Source of the DNA: Aureivirga marina
GTDB lineage: Bacteria > Bacteroidota > Bacteroidia > Flavobacteriales > Flavobacteriaceae
Length of the DNA: 64,000 nt
Assembly: GCF_015767265.1 (NCBI RefSeq)
Contig: NZ_JADPIB010000004.1
Location: 62,001 to 126,000, forward strand
Direction of reading: 5' to 3'
The notes below the pieces were generated by a model. The model saw nothing but the letters and a program-made list of their open reading frames with translations, made no database searches and had not been told where the DNA came from. Position numbers and translations under genes: made by a program. This document shows positions 8,992-18,463 of the stretch, in pieces (positions within the stretch are counted from its first letter, which is position 1; each line of letters starts with the position of its first letter).

Positions 8992-9834
8992 ATGGCAAAC
9001 ATAGATTGGAAAACCGTAAAAGAATACCAAGATATTACGTATAAAAAACATAATGGAGTAGCACGAATTGCGTTTAACAGACCAGATGTTCGTAATGCTT
9101 TTAGACCACAAACTACAAGTGAATTATTAGATGCTTTTTATGATGCACAAGAAGATACTTCGATTGGAGTAATTCTTTTATCAGCGGAAGGACCTTCTTC
9201 AAAAGATGGAAAATGGTCTTTTTGTTCAGGAGGAGATCAAAAAGCAAGAGGACACCAAGGTTATGTAGGACAAGACGGATATCACCGTTTAAATATTTTA
9301 GATGTACAACGTTTGATTCGTTTTATGCCTAAAGTTGTGATTGCTGTAGTTCCTGGTTGGGCTGTTGGTGGAGGTCACAGTTTACATGTTGTTTGTGATT
9401 TAACTTTAGCAAGTAAAGAGCATGCTATTTTCAAACAAACAGATGCGGATGTTACGAGTTTTGATGGTGGATACGGTTCTGCATATTTAGCAAAAATGGT
9501 AGGTCAGAAAAAAGCCAGAGAAATTTTCTTTTTAGGTAGAAATTATTCTGCACAAGAAGCTTACGAAATGGGGATGGTAAATGCTGTAATTCCTCATGAC
9601 GAATTAGAAGATACTGCGTATCAATGGGCGCAAGAGATTTTAGATAAATCTCCAACTTCTATTAAAATGTTGAAATTTGCCATGAATCTTACAGATGATG
9701 GAATGGTTGGACAACAAGTTTTTGCAGGAGAAGCAACACGTTTAGCATATATGACAGAAGAGGCGAAAGAAGGAAGGGATGCTTTCTTAGAAAAACGTAA
9801 GCCTGATTTTAGAAAAATTAAATGGATACCATAA
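8992..9834 (+). CDS. menB: 1,4-dihydroxy-2-naphthoyl-CoA synthase
   Basis: A 280-residue crotonase-fold enzyme that closes the second ring of menaquinone by converting o-succinylbenzoyl-CoA to 1,4-dihydroxy-2-naphthoyl-CoA in the cytoplasm. MenB signatures are present: FCSGGDQKARGHQGYVG near residue 77, PGWAVGGGHSLHVVCDLTLAS near 121, and the TDADVTSFDGGYGS segment near 149 that distinguishes MenB from other crotonases. The C-terminal RKPDFRK is also typical. Length is normal. It is followed after 3 bp by a FAH-family gene and a small membrane protein gene, probably one operon. Confidence 0.96.
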   Translation: MANIDWKTVKEYQDITYKKHNGVARIAFNRPDVRNAFRPQTTSELLDAFYDAQEDTSIGVILLSAEGPSSKDGKWSFCSGGDQKARGHQGYVGQDGYHRLNILDVQRLIRFMPKVVIAVVPGWAVGGGHSLHVVCDLTLASKEHAIFKQTDADVTSFDGGYGSAYLAKMVGQKKAREIFFLGRNYSAQEAYEMGMVNAVIPHDELEDTAYQWAQEILDKSPTSIKMLKFAMNLTDDGMVGQQVFAGEATRLAYMTEEAKEGRDAFLEKRKPDFRKIKWIP

Positions 9835-9837
9835 CAT

Positions 9838-10449
9838 ATGAAGATAATTTGTATAGGTAGAAATTACGCCAAACATATTGAAGAATTAGAAAATGAAAAA
9901 CCAAAAGTGCCAGTAATTTTCATGAAGCCTGATTCTTCGATTTTACCTAAAAATAATCCTTTTTTTATTCCTTCTTTTTCTAATGATATTCATTATGAAA
10001 TAGAAGTTTTGGTTAAAATCAATAAAGTAGGAAAATATATTGATGCAAAATTTGCACATAAATATTATGATGAAGTTGGTTTAGGAATCGATTTTACTGC
10101 AAGAGATTTACAATCAGATTTGAAAGAAAAAGGTTTGCCTTGGGAAATTGCCAAAGGTTTTGATGGTGCAGCGATAATTGGAAATTTTGTTCCAAAAGAA
10201 AAATTTGAAAATCTTCAAGATGTAAATTTCTCTTTAGAAAAAAACAATGAAGTAGTACAGGAAGGAAATACAAATCAGATGCTTTGGAAAATTGATGAAA
10301 TCATTGCATATGTTTCACAATTTTACACATTGAAAAAAGGAGACATTATTTTCACAGGAACTCCTGCTGGAGTTGGAAAAGTTTCCGAAAACGATCTTCT
10401 TGTAGGAAAAATTGAAGGAGAAGAGTTTTTGAAGGTTAGAGTTAAATAA
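9838..10449 (+). CDS. Fumarylacetoacetate hydrolase family protein
   Basis: A 203-residue single-domain FAH-fold protein (acylpyruvase/oxaloacetate decarboxylase-like). Family motifs are GRNYAKH at residues 6-12, FMKPDSS near 29, the metal-ligand region HYEIEVLVKI near 51, GIDFTARDLQ near 84 and the C-terminal FTGTPAGVGKV near 176. It probably acts on a small 2-oxo-acid or acylpyruvate in the cytoplasm, with substrate unknown. It starts 3 bp after menB and ends 6 bp before the next gene, so it is co-transcribed with both. Confidence 0.9.
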   Translation: MKIICIGRNYAKHIEELENEKPKVPVIFMKPDSSILPKNNPFFIPSFSNDIHYEIEVLVKINKVGKYIDAKFAHKYYDEVGLGIDFTARDLQSDLKEKGLPWEIAKGFDGAAIIGNFVPKEKFENLQDVNFSLEKNNEVVQEGNTNQMLWKIDEIIAYVSQFYTLKKGDIIFTGTPAGVGKVSENDLLVGKIEGEEFLKVRVK

Positions 10450-10455
10450 AATCGA

Positions 10456-10848
10456 ATGAGTTACAAAAATCAACTTTTAAAATTATACTCAAAACAATCA
10501 TTGATGTTATTCTCAGTGATTGCTTCGCCTTTTTTTGCTTCCTTTTTAATGGCTGCAAATTTAAGAACAACGAAGAATTCTAAGAAAATACCTATTATTA
10601 TGATTTATGCATTAATTTTTACTTTTCTAGTAAATGGAATGGTATTTAATGCAGGAGGTGGAGCGATGAGCTTTTTCTTAGTTTTTGGTTTAAATTTTTT
10701 AGGAGGATTTGTTTTAAATACTTTTTTCTGGAATGAATATTTAGGAAAAGACATCATTTACGAACCAAAATCTTCTCAAAAACCAATTTTATTTTTCATC
10801 GTTTATCTTTTGATTGCTACTTTTGTGCAAGCGAAATTACTTCAATAA
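10456..10848 (+). CDS. Small integral membrane protein, unknown function
   Basis: A 130-residue protein with about three to four hydrophobic segments (residues 15-33, 46-62, 70-88 and 108-126). No family is recognised. It starts only 6 bp after the FAH-family gene and is followed by a terminator, so it is the last gene of the menB operon. Confidence 0.7.
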   Translation: MSYKNQLLKLYSKQSLMLFSVIASPFFASFLMAANLRTTKNSKKIPIIMIYALIFTFLVNGMVFNAGGGAMSFFLVFGLNFLGGFVLNTFFWNEYLGKDIIYEPKSSQKPILFFIVYLLIATFVQAKLLQ

Positions 10849-10871
10849 GAAAATCAAAATATAACTTTATA

Positions 10872-10922
10872 AAAATCTTTATTCCTTTTTATATATAGAA
10901 AGGAGTAAAGATTTCTTTTTTC
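10872..10922 (+). terminator. Intrinsic terminator of the menB operon
   Basis: AAATCTTTA-TCC ... GGA-TAAAGATTT form a long stem ending in a T-rich run, just before cinA. Confidence 0.7.
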
Positions 10923-10949
10923 TAAATTTGATTTTTAAAATAAAAAAAT

Positions 10950-12209
10950 ATGAATGCAGAAATAATTACTATAGGAGATGAGATTTTAATTGGACAAATT
11001 GCAGATACAAATTCACAATGGATTGCAAAACAATTAAATAAAATCGGAATTTCCGTTTTTCAAATCACTTCTATTCAAGATGATGCAAAACACATTATTA
11101 AAGCAATTGAAGAAGCACAAGAAAATGCAGACATTGTTTTGATTACAGGAGGACTTGGACCAACAAAAGATGATATTACAAAACATACAATTACAACATA
11201 TTTTCATGATTCTTTAGTTTTAAATAAAGATGTAGAATCGCATATCGAACAACTTTTTGCAAAATTTGATTATCCTTTTACAGAAGTAAATAGGCAGCAA
11301 GCTTTGGTTCCTTCTAGAGCGGAAGTTTTGTTTAATGAGTTAGGAACTGCACCAGGAATGTGGTTGGAAAATGAAAAAGGAATTGTAGTTTCAATGCCAG
11401 GAGTTCCAAATGAAATGAAAGGAATTGTTTCCAATGAATTACTTCCGAAAATTCAGCAAAAATATAAATTACCTTTTATATACCATCAAACAATTGTGAC
11501 GTATGGAATGGGAGAAAGTATGGTTGCAGAGAAATTGGAAAATTGGGAAGATGCTTTACCAAAACATATCAAATTAGCTTATTTACCAAATTATGGTAAA
11601 CTTCTGTTAAGGCTGACTGCTAAAGGAACTAATGAACAGTTTTTGATAAATAGTGTAGCAAAAGAAGTAGAGAAAATGCAACAAATTATAGGAGATATTA
11701 TTGTTGGATTAGAAGAAGGAGAAACTTTAGAAGTATCTATCGGAAAGCTTTTAACAGAAAAAAAACTGACAATTGCTACTGCTGAAAGTTGTACAGGAGG
11801 AAAAATAGCAGAAATTATAACGTCTGTTCCTGGTTCTTCAGCGTATTTTATTGGTGGAATTGTATCTTATAATGCTAGAATTAAAGTACAAGAATTGGGA
11901 GTTTTGCAAGAAACAATTGCTACTCATACTGTCGTTAGCGAAGAAGTTGCAAAAGAAATGGCTTTAGGAATTCAAAAGAAATTTAATGTAGATTATGCAA
12001 TTGCAACTACTGGAAATGCTGGGCCTACTACGGATTTGACAGATGAAACAGTTGGAACGGTTTATATTTCTATTGCATCTCCAAATGGAATTATGGTTGA
12101 AAAATTTAATTTTGGGCAACCAAGACAGAAAGTGATTCACCGCACAACACTTAAGTCGTTGGAGTTACTTCAGAAAGAAATTAGAAAAAACATTTTGAAT
12201 TGTTTGTAA
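10950..12209 (+). CDS. cinA: CinA family protein (nicotinamide-nucleotide amidase)
   Basis: A 419-residue two-domain protein of normal CinA length. The N-terminal molybdopterin-binding-like COG1058 domain (about 1-165) has ITIGDEILIGQIADTNSQW and TGGLGPTKDD. The C-terminal CinA domain (about 255-415) has AESCTGGKIAEIITSVPGSS, with the catalytic serine, and TGNAGP. The family hydrolyses NMN or ADP-ribose-type pyridine nucleotides in NAD recycling. It lies directly upstream of the ribosomal protein promoter at 12227. Confidence 0.95.
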   Translation: MNAEIITIGDEILIGQIADTNSQWIAKQLNKIGISVFQITSIQDDAKHIIKAIEEAQENADIVLITGGLGPTKDDITKHTITTYFHDSLVLNKDVESHIEQLFAKFDYPFTEVNRQQALVPSRAEVLFNELGTAPGMWLENEKGIVVSMPGVPNEMKGIVSNELLPKIQQKYKLPFIYHQTIVTYGMGESMVAEKLENWEDALPKHIKLAYLPNYGKLLLRLTAKGTNEQFLINSVAKEVEKMQQIIGDIIVGLEEGETLEVSIGKLLTEKKLTIATAESCTGGKIAEIITSVPGSSAYFIGGIVSYNARIKVQELGVLQETIATHTVVSEEVAKEMALGIQKKFNVDYAIATTGNAGPTTDLTDETVGTVYISIASPNGIMVEKFNFGQPRQKVIHRTTLKSLELLQKEIRKNILNCL

Positions 12210-12226
12210 TTCGTGTAAATTATTTC

Positions 12227-12234
12227 TAACTTTG
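12227..12234 (+). promoter_or_regulatory. Promoter -7 element for the rpmB-rpmG cluster
   Basis: TAACTTTG fits TAnnTTTG exactly, with a TTTG about 20 bp upstream as the -33 element. It lies 37 bp before the rpmB ATG. Confidence 0.75.
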
Positions 12235-12270
12235 CACCTCGTTTTGAGATAACACTAAAAACTGTTAAAG

Positions 12271-12507
12271 ATGTCAAAAGTTTGTGAACTTACAGGAAAA
12301 AAAGCAATGGTGGGAAATAACGTTTCTCACGCCTTAAATAGAACTAAAAGAAAATTCAATGCTAACTTAATGAAGAAGCGTTTCTATATTCCAGAAGAAG
12401 ATAAGTGGGTTACTTTAAAAGTATCTGCATCAGCTTTAAAGGATATCAACAAGAAAGGAATCGCTGCTGTAATTAAAGAAGCAAAGCAAAAAGGATTTTT
12501 AAAATAA
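12271..12507 (+). CDS. rpmB: 50S ribosomal protein L28
   Basis: A 78-residue basic protein beginning [20 protein letters not shown], the L28 signature, with [19 protein letters not shown] in the middle. It is a large-subunit ribosomal protein. It is first in the rpmB-rpmG-DUF4295 cluster that is standard in Bacteroidota, 29 bp before rpmG. Confidence 0.98.
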   Translation: MSKVCELTGKKAMVGNNVSHALNRTKRKFNANLMKKRFYIPEEDKWVTLKVSASALKDINKKGIAAVIKEAKQKGFLK

Positions 12508-12536
12508 TTATTTGATAATTAAAAAATCGAATTAAG

Positions 12537-12719
12537 ATGGCAAAGAAAGGAAATAGAGTGCAAGTAATCTTAGAATGCACTGAACATAAAGCTTCTGGAT
12601 TACCAGGAACTTCTAGATATATTACAACTAAGAACAAAAAGAATACTCCAGATAGATTAGAGATTAAGAAATTCAATCCAATCTTAAAGAGAATGACAGT
12701 TCATAAAGAAATTAAATAA
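12537..12719 (+). CDS. rpmG: 50S ribosomal protein L33
   Basis: A 60-residue protein with the L33 pattern: [33 protein letters not shown]. It retains a single cysteine near residue 14 rather than the four-cysteine zinc ribbon of C+ forms, so it looks like a zinc-independent paralogue. It lies between rpmB and the DUF4295 gene. Confidence 0.97.
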   Translation: MAKKGNRVQVILECTEHKASGLPGTSRYITTKNKKNTPDRLEIKKFNPILKRMTVHKEIK

Positions 12720-12728
12720 TTTTAAGTC

Positions 12729-12881
12729 ATGGCAAAGAAATCAGTAGCGACGTTACAGTCTGGTTCTAAGAGATTAACTAAAGCTATCAAAATGGTAAAG
12801 TCTCCTAAGACGGGATCTTACGCTTTTGTAGAAACTATTACAGATCCATCACAAGTAAAAGAGTTTTTCAAGAAAAACTAA
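12729..12881 (+). CDS. DUF4295 family small basic protein
   Basis: A 50-residue ORF, MAKKSVATLQSGSKR at its start and DPSQVKEFFKKN at its end. It matches the Bacteroidota DUF4295 family, nearly always encoded right after rpmG. It is very basic and probably ribosome-associated (inference from size, charge and neighbours). It starts 9 bp after the rpmG stop and is followed by a terminator. Confidence 0.93.
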   Translation: MAKKSVATLQSGSKRLTKAIKMVKSPKTGSYAFVETITDPSQVKEFFKKN

Positions 12882-12903
12882 TTTGTGAGAAAATATAATT
12901 TTA

Positions 12904-12943
12904 AAAAGGCTACTTTCATTGAATTGAAAGTGGCTTTTTTTTT
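12904..12943 (+). terminator. Intrinsic terminator after DUF4295
   Basis: GCTACTTTCA-TTGAAT-TGAAAGTGGC stem followed by nine T residues. Confidence 0.85.
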
Positions 12944-13098
12944 ATATTTGTAAAGTTTTAGTGAAAATTTGTTTTTGTAATGATATTTTCAAAAATACTT
13001 GTATAATGTGAGTTTTATTGAAAATATTTTAATTTTAAAACAGCGTTTAAGTAGCAAATTTTGTAGCTATATTATTTAATTTCCCAAAGAAAAATAGA

Positions 13099-14052
13099 AT
13101 GAGTTTTTTTAAAAAATTATTTACAAGAGAAAAAAAAGAAACCTTAGACAAAGGTTTAGAAAAGTCAAAAACGACTTTTTTCTCTAAATTATCAAAAATT
13201 GTTGCTGGAAAATCAAAAGTTGATGATGAGGTTTTAGATGATTTAGAAGAAGTTTTGATTTCTTCAGATGTTGGTGTAAATACAACATTAAAAGTTATTG
13301 AAAGAATAGAAGAGAGAGTTTCAAAAGATAAATATTTAGGAACTGATGAATTGAACGGAATTTTAAGAGAAGAAATTGCAAGTTTATTGTCTGAAACAAA
13401 TACAGGTGAATCTGTAGATTTTGAAGTTCCAAAAGATAAAAAGCCTTATGTTTTAATGGTTGTTGGAGTAAACGGAGTTGGAAAAACGACAACAATTGGA
13501 AAATTAGCTTATCAATTTAAGAAAGCTGGAAAAAAAGTAGTTCTTGGTGCTGCGGATACGTTTAGAGCTGCTGCAATTGACCAATTACAAATTTGGGCGG
13601 ATAGAGTAGATGTTCCTATTGTAAAACAACAAATGGGAAGTGATCCTGCTTCTGTAGCTTTTGATACATTACAATCAGCTGTTTCTCAAGATGCAGATGT
13701 TGTAATTATTGATACAGCTGGACGTTTACATAATAAAGTAAATTTAATGAATGAGCTTTCAAAAGTAAAACGTGTAATGCAAAAAGTTGTTGGTGATGCA
13801 CCGCATGAAGTTCTTTTAGTATTAGATGGTTCTACAGGACAAAACGCTTTTGAGCAAGCAAAACAATTTACAAAAGCAACTGAAGTAAATTCTTTAGCAA
13901 TAACAAAACTTGATGGAACTGCAAAAGGTGGAGTTGTAATCGGAATTTCAGATCAATTTAAAATTCCAGTAAAATATATTGGAGTTGGAGAAGGAATTGA
14001 AGATTTACAAGTTTTCAATAAATATGAATTTGTAGATTCATTCTTTAAATAA
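13099..14052 (+). CDS. ftsY: Signal recognition particle receptor FtsY
   Basis: A 317-residue SRP GTPase that docks SRP-ribosome complexes at the membrane. The NG domain has the G1 loop GVNGVGKTTTIGKLA near residue 122, the DTFRAAAIDQL insertion-box element, DTAGRLHNKVNLMNEL near 203, TKLDGTAKGG near 267 and the C-terminal GVGEGIEDLQVF. The acidic A domain is very short, as in other Flavobacteria. It has its own upstream region and a terminator behind it. Confidence 0.97.
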   Translation: MSFFKKLFTREKKETLDKGLEKSKTTFFSKLSKIVAGKSKVDDEVLDDLEEVLISSDVGVNTTLKVIERIEERVSKDKYLGTDELNGILREEIASLLSETNTGESVDFEVPKDKKPYVLMVVGVNGVGKTTTIGKLAYQFKKAGKKVVLGAADTFRAAAIDQLQIWADRVDVPIVKQQMGSDPASVAFDTLQSAVSQDADVVIIDTAGRLHNKVNLMNELSKVKRVMQKVVGDAPHEVLLVLDGSTGQNAFEQAKQFTKATEVNSLAITKLDGTAKGGVVIGISDQFKIPVKYIGVGEGIEDLQVFNKYEFVDSFFK

Positions 14053-14078
14053 AAAAGAATTTTTGATAAAAATATAGA

Positions 14079-14109
14079 AGGTTGTAATGAAAATTACAGC
14101 CTTTTTTTA
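14079..14109 (+). terminator. Intrinsic terminator after ftsY
   Basis: AGG-TTGTAAT-GAAA-ATTACAG-CCT stem followed by seven T residues. Confidence 0.8.
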
Positions 14110-14200
14110 TTAAAACCAATTTTAATTTATTCATTGAAAAATTGTTAATTAATTTCCATTTATTACGAATTATAAGAATAAAAATTTAATGAATAAAACG

Positions 14201-14208
14201 TATATTTG
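14201..14208 (+). promoter_or_regulatory. -7 promoter element of the phosphohexomutase gene
   Basis: TATATTTG matches TAnnTTTG and lies 23 bp before the ATG at 14232. Confidence 0.65.
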
Positions 14209-14231
14209 TGAAGAACCTAATTTAAGCAAAT

Positions 14232-15941
14232 ATGGAAGAGATTTTAGAAAAGGCCAATCTTTGGCTTTCTGACGCATTTGACACAGAAACAAAAAATGAA
14301 ATTCAAGATTTAATTGATAATAATCCAGAAAAATTAAAGGATGCATTTTATAAAAATCTAGAATTTGGTACTGGTGGAATGCGTGGAATCATGGGAGCTG
14401 GAATCAATAGAATAAACAAATATACATTAGGAAAAGCTACACAAGGTTTATCAAACTATTTACATAAGAATTTCCCAAATAAAGAAATTAAAGTAGCAAT
14501 CGCTTATGATTGTAGAAAAAACAGTGATACATTTGCGAAAATTGTAGCAGATGTTTTTACTGCAAATAACATAAAAGTATATCTTTTCGATGATATGCGT
14601 CCGACACCTGAACTTTCTTTTACAGTTCGTCATCTTGGATGTGATGCTGGAATTGTTTTAACAGCTTCACACAATCCACCTGAATATAATGGATATAAAG
14701 TTTATTGGAATGATGGAGCTCAAATTGTTCCTCCTCATGATAAAAATATTATTGATGAAGTAAATAAATTAGATTTTTCTGAAATTAAATTTGATGGAAA
14801 TGATGATTTAATTACTTATGAAGGCTGTGCAATTGATGATGCATTTATGGAAGCTTCACTTACAAATGGTTGTTTTGCAGAAGCAGATAGAGAAAAACTA
14901 AATGTTGTTTTTACTTCATTACATGGAACTTCAATCAAAATTGTTCCTAAAGTACTTCGTAGAGCTGGATATTCAAATGTTCATATTGTTAGAGAACAAA
15001 TGGAGCCAGATGGAAACTTTCCAACGGTTGAATCTCCAAATCCAGAAGAACCAGCTGCTTTAGCGATGGCTTTAACTTTAGCTGATGAAGTGGATGCTGA
15101 TATCGTTATTGGAACAGATCCAGATTCTGATCGTGTTGGAATTGCTGTTAGAGATTTAGATGGAAAAATGATCTTGTTGAATGGAAATCAAACAATGAGT
15201 ATCATGACAGATTTCTTAATTAAAAAATGGCAAGAAAAAGGAAAACTAAATGGAAATCAATTTGTAGGTTCTACAATAGTTTCAACGAATTTAGTAAATG
15301 ATATTGCAGCGAAATATGATGTAGATTGTAAAGTTGGATTAACTGGATTCAAATGGATTGCGAAAATGATTCGTGATTTTGATTCTATGGAATTCATCGG
15401 TGGTGGAGAAGAAAGTTTTGGATACATGGTTGGTGATTTTGTAAGAGATAAAGATGCTGTAACAGCGACTCTTTTAGCTTGTGAAATTGCAATGGATGCA
15501 AAACTAAGAGGTTCTACTTTATACAAAGATTTATTAGAGATATACAAGGAGCATTCTTTCTATAAAGAACATTTAGTTGCTTTGGTGAAAAAAGGAATTG
15601 AAGGAGCGGAATTAATCAAAAAAATGATGATTGATTTACGTGAAAATCCAAAGAAAGAAATTGCAGGTCATACAGTTACTCATGTGGAAGATTACGCTTC
15701 TTCTGAGAGAAAAAATATTCTTACTGGAGAAATAGAAACAATTGATGTTCCAAAATCAAATGTATTAATTTATTATACTGAAGATGGAAGTAAGATTGCT
15801 GCTCGTCCTTCAGGAACAGAACCAAAAATTAAGTTTTACTTTAGTGTAAAATTACCTTTAGATGCAATTGAGAATGCAAAAGAAGTAGAAAAGCAACTTG
15901 ATGCAAAAATCAATGAATTTTGTAAAGAGTTTGGTTTATAA
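14232..15941 (+). CDS. Phospho-sugar mutase (phosphoglucomutase/phosphomannomutase family)
   Basis: A 569-residue alpha-D-phosphohexomutase. The catalytic phosphoserine loop TASHNPPEYNGYKVYW is near residue 142, the metal-binding loop GTDPDSDRVGIAV near 295, the sugar-binding loop GGGEESFGYMVGDFVRDKDAV near 390 and the phosphate-binding loop RPSGTEPKIKFYFSV near 525. The length and GTGGMRGIMGAG near residue 47 match the long phosphomannomutase/phosphoglucomutase type that interconverts hexose 1- and 6-phosphates for glycan synthesis. It is monocistronic, with its own promoter and terminator. Confidence 0.94.
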   Translation: MEEILEKANLWLSDAFDTETKNEIQDLIDNNPEKLKDAFYKNLEFGTGGMRGIMGAGINRINKYTLGKATQGLSNYLHKNFPNKEIKVAIAYDCRKNSDTFAKIVADVFTANNIKVYLFDDMRPTPELSFTVRHLGCDAGIVLTASHNPPEYNGYKVYWNDGAQIVPPHDKNIIDEVNKLDFSEIKFDGNDDLITYEGCAIDDAFMEASLTNGCFAEADREKLNVVFTSLHGTSIKIVPKVLRRAGYSNVHIVREQMEPDGNFPTVESPNPEEPAALAMALTLADEVDADIVIGTDPDSDRVGIAVRDLDGKMILLNGNQTMSIMTDFLIKKWQEKGKLNGNQFVGSTIVSTNLVNDIAAKYDVDCKVGLTGFKWIAKMIRDFDSMEFIGGGEESFGYMVGDFVRDKDAVTATLLACEIAMDAKLRGSTLYKDLLEIYKEHSFYKEHLVALVKKGIEGAELIKKMMIDLRENPKKEIAGHTVTHVEDYASSERKNILTGEIETIDVPKSNVLIYYTEDGSKIAARPSGTEPKIKFYFSVKLPLDAIENAKEVEKQLDAKINEFCKEFGL

Positions 15942-15971
15942 ACCGTATTTTTGCATTTGAAAATATATATA

Positions 15972-16004
15972 AAGTCTATTCAATTTGTTGAATAGACTTT
16001 TTTT
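15972..16004 (+). terminator. Intrinsic terminator
   Basis: A perfect 12-bp stem AAGTCTATTCAA-TTTG-TTGAATAGACTT followed by T residues, between the mutase and ABC-transporter genes. Confidence 0.9.
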
Positions 16005-16023
16005 AACCAATTTTTTAAATTAA

Positions 16024-17850
16024 ATGAACTATTTTAAAAAGATTCTGCTTTTTGCGAAACCTTATCGTAAATATGCAGTTTTGAATATTATATTTAATAT
16101 TTTTTATGCACTTTTTGGAACATTAGCTTTTTTAGCTTTAATGCCAATGCTTGATGTGCTTTTCGGAATAAAAGATGCTGTGACAGAACCTCCAGTTTTT
16201 GAAGGAATTTCTAAAATGAAAGAATTTATCTTTGATTATATGAATTATGGAGCAACTACAATTCGTAATGAATATGGAGAAGGGAAAACACTAATTTTTG
16301 TATGTGGATTAATCATTGTAATGTTTTTACTAAAAAATATCTCTAGTTATTTCGCAATGTTTTTCATTACATTTTTAAGAAATGGTGTTTTACGAGATTT
16401 AAGAGATGCTACTGCAAAAAAGATTATAGAACTTCCAATTTCTTATTTTTCTGAAAAGAGAAAAGGAGATGTAATGGCAAGAATTACAACGGATATTCAA
16501 GAAATTCAATGGACTTTTTTAGCTGTTTTAGAATTAGTAGTTAGAGAACCTTTAACAATTTTAATCACTTTGATAATCATGATTACACTTAGTGCAAAAT
16601 TGACATTATTTGTTTTCATTTTCTTACCAATTTCAGGAATTTGTATTTCCATGATTGGAAAGAAATTAAAAAAACATTCAGATAGAGCACAAAAAGAACA
16701 AGGGCATTTTCTTTCTTTAATTGAAGAAACATTGACTGGATTAAGAGTAATTAAAGGTTATAATGCAGAAAAGAAAATTTCAAGTAAAATTTTCACTTCT
16801 ACTTCTAAATTGAATAAAATTTTAAATAGCCTTTTAAACAGACAAAATATTGCTTCTCCTTTAAGTGAATTTCTTGGAGTTGCTTCTGTGGCAGTGATTT
16901 TATGGTTTGGTGGTCAAATGGTTTTAATTGAAAAATCTATGGAAGCTTCTGCTTTTATCGTTTATATCACGTTGACATATCAGATTTTAGCACCAGCGAA
17001 ACAAATTTCAAAAGCTTCTTATAATATTAAAAAAGGAAATGCTGCGGCAGAAAGAATTTTAGAAGTTTTAGAAACAAAAAATACAATTGTAGATCCTGAA
17101 AAACCTAAAGAATTAAATTCATTTAAAAATGAAATTACTTTTGAAAATATTTCATTTAAATATGATGAAGAATATGTTTTAGAAGATTTTTCTTTGACGA
17201 TTCCTAAAGGAAAAACAGTTGCTTTAGTTGGGCAATCTGGAAGTGGTAAATCTACATTAGCAAATTTAATTACGCGTTTTTACGATGTAAATAAAGGTGC
17301 AATCAAAATTGACGGAACAGATATTCGTGATGTAACACAACATGATTTGAGAAATTTAATGGGAATTGTAAATCAAAAAGCAATTCTTTTTAATGATACG
17401 ATTAAGAATAATATCATGCTTGGTGTGGATGAAGCGACAGATGAAGAAATTATTCATGCAGCAAAAATTGCAAATGCACATGAATTTATCATCAAACGTC
17501 CGAATGGTTATGATGATAATATTGGAGATGCAGGTGATCAACTTTCAGGTGGACAACAACAACGTTTATCTATCGCTAGAGCAGTATTGAAAAATCCGCC
17601 AATTATGGTTTTAGATGAAGCAACTTCTGCATTAGATACAGAATCTGAAAAAGCTGTACAAGAAGCGCTTGAAAACATGATGAAAAATAGAACTTCTATT
17701 GTAATTGCACATAGACTTTCTACAATTCAAAATGCAGATATCATTGTTGTTCTTCGTAATGGTAAAATTGTGGAAAAAGGCTCACATCAAGAATTAATTG
17801 CACACCAAGGAGAATATCATAAATTGGTAAATATGCAATCTTTTGATTAA
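16024..17850 (+). CDS. ABC exporter, fused permease/ATPase (MsbA-like)
   Basis: A 608-residue half-transporter with an N-terminal six-helix type-I exporter domain (about 10-330) and a C-terminal ATPase. Nucleotide-binding motifs are Walker A GQSGSGKSTLA near residue 402, Q-loop VNQKAILF, signature LSGGQQQRLSIARA near 510, Walker B IMVLDEATSALD near 530 and H-loop IVIAHRLSTI. The closest family is the lipid A/multidrug exporter group (MsbA-like). Substrate is not deducible, though a lipid A or lipid flippase role fits a single housekeeping copy. Confidence 0.92.
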   Translation: MNYFKKILLFAKPYRKYAVLNIIFNIFYALFGTLAFLALMPMLDVLFGIKDAVTEPPVFEGISKMKEFIFDYMNYGATTIRNEYGEGKTLIFVCGLIIVMFLLKNISSYFAMFFITFLRNGVLRDLRDATAKKIIELPISYFSEKRKGDVMARITTDIQEIQWTFLAVLELVVREPLTILITLIIMITLSAKLTLFVFIFLPISGICISMIGKKLKKHSDRAQKEQGHFLSLIEETLTGLRVIKGYNAEKKISSKIFTSTSKLNKILNSLLNRQNIASPLSEFLGVASVAVILWFGGQMVLIEKSMEASAFIVYITLTYQILAPAKQISKASYNIKKGNAAAERILEVLETKNTIVDPEKPKELNSFKNEITFENISFKYDEEYVLEDFSLTIPKGKTVALVGQSGSGKSTLANLITRFYDVNKGAIKIDGTDIRDVTQHDLRNLMGIVNQKAILFNDTIKNNIMLGVDEATDEEIIHAAKIANAHEFIIKRPNGYDDNIGDAGDQLSGGQQQRLSIARAVLKNPPIMVLDEATSALDTESEKAVQEALENMMKNRTSIVIAHRLSTIQNADIIVVLRNGKIVEKGSHQELIAHQGEYHKLVNMQSFD

Positions 17851-17870
17851 AAGAAATAAATATAAAATTT

Positions 17871-17901
17871 ATAAAAAAGGCTTCTTCTGAAGTCTTTTTT
17901 G
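17871..17901. terminator. Bidirectional terminator
   Basis: AAAAAAGGCTTC-TTCT-GAAGTCTTTTTT stem between the convergent ABC exporter and tspO genes. Confidence 0.75.
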
Positions 17902-17904
17902 TTT

Positions 17905-18363
17905 TTAATTCTTTAGTAAAATATATCCATTTAATGAGGTTGCAACGATTAACCAAAGAAAATAGGGAAGAATCAGAATAGATTTTGTTTTTAAAATATT
18001 CCAATAATTAAATAGGAAATATCCGATTAGAATTGTTAGAACAAGTATGATTATAAACCCGAAAAGAACTTTATGAAAATAGAAGAATGTTGGATTCCAA
18101 CTTACATTTAAAATCCATTGTAAAACAAATAAACTTAGAAGTAAAGATTTATTTGTAGAAATTGGCCAAAGAAAAGCTAAATAAATACTGAAACAAATCA
18201 TAATCGTTGTCCAAGCTGCTCCAAAAACCCAACCTGGTGGAGTCCAAGGAGCTTTATTTAAATTTAAATACCAATCGGACGGAACTCCTTTACTTGTAAA
18301 AAAGCTTCCTATTGCTAAAGCACCAAAATTTAATATTAAAAAAAGGATTAATCGTAAAATCAT
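17905..18363 (-). CDS. tspO: TspO/MBR family protein
   Basis: A 152-residue five-helix membrane protein. Family motifs are GSFFTSKGVPSDWYLNLNKAPWTPPGW split over residues 21-47, W-rich FGAAWTTIM near 48 and LQWILNVSWNPTFF near 83. TspO proteins bind tetrapyrroles and modulate porphyrin metabolism in the membrane. It is convergent with the ABC exporter and divergent from the ATP-grasp gene. Confidence 0.93.
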   Translation of the reverse strand: MILRLILFLILNFGALAIGSFFTSKGVPSDWYLNLNKAPWTPPGWVFGAAWTTIMICFSIYLAFLWPISTNKSLLLSLFVLQWILNVSWNPTFFYFHKVLFGFIIILVLTILIGYFLFNYWNILKTKSILILPYFLWLIVATSLNGYILLKN

Positions 18364-18463
18364 TGTGTTGTATTTTTCTTTATTAAAATTAATGAATTTG
18401 CTGATTTTATGAAATGATTTTATTTTTGTTTCGATTAAAAATAAATATGAAAAAGAAAATTAG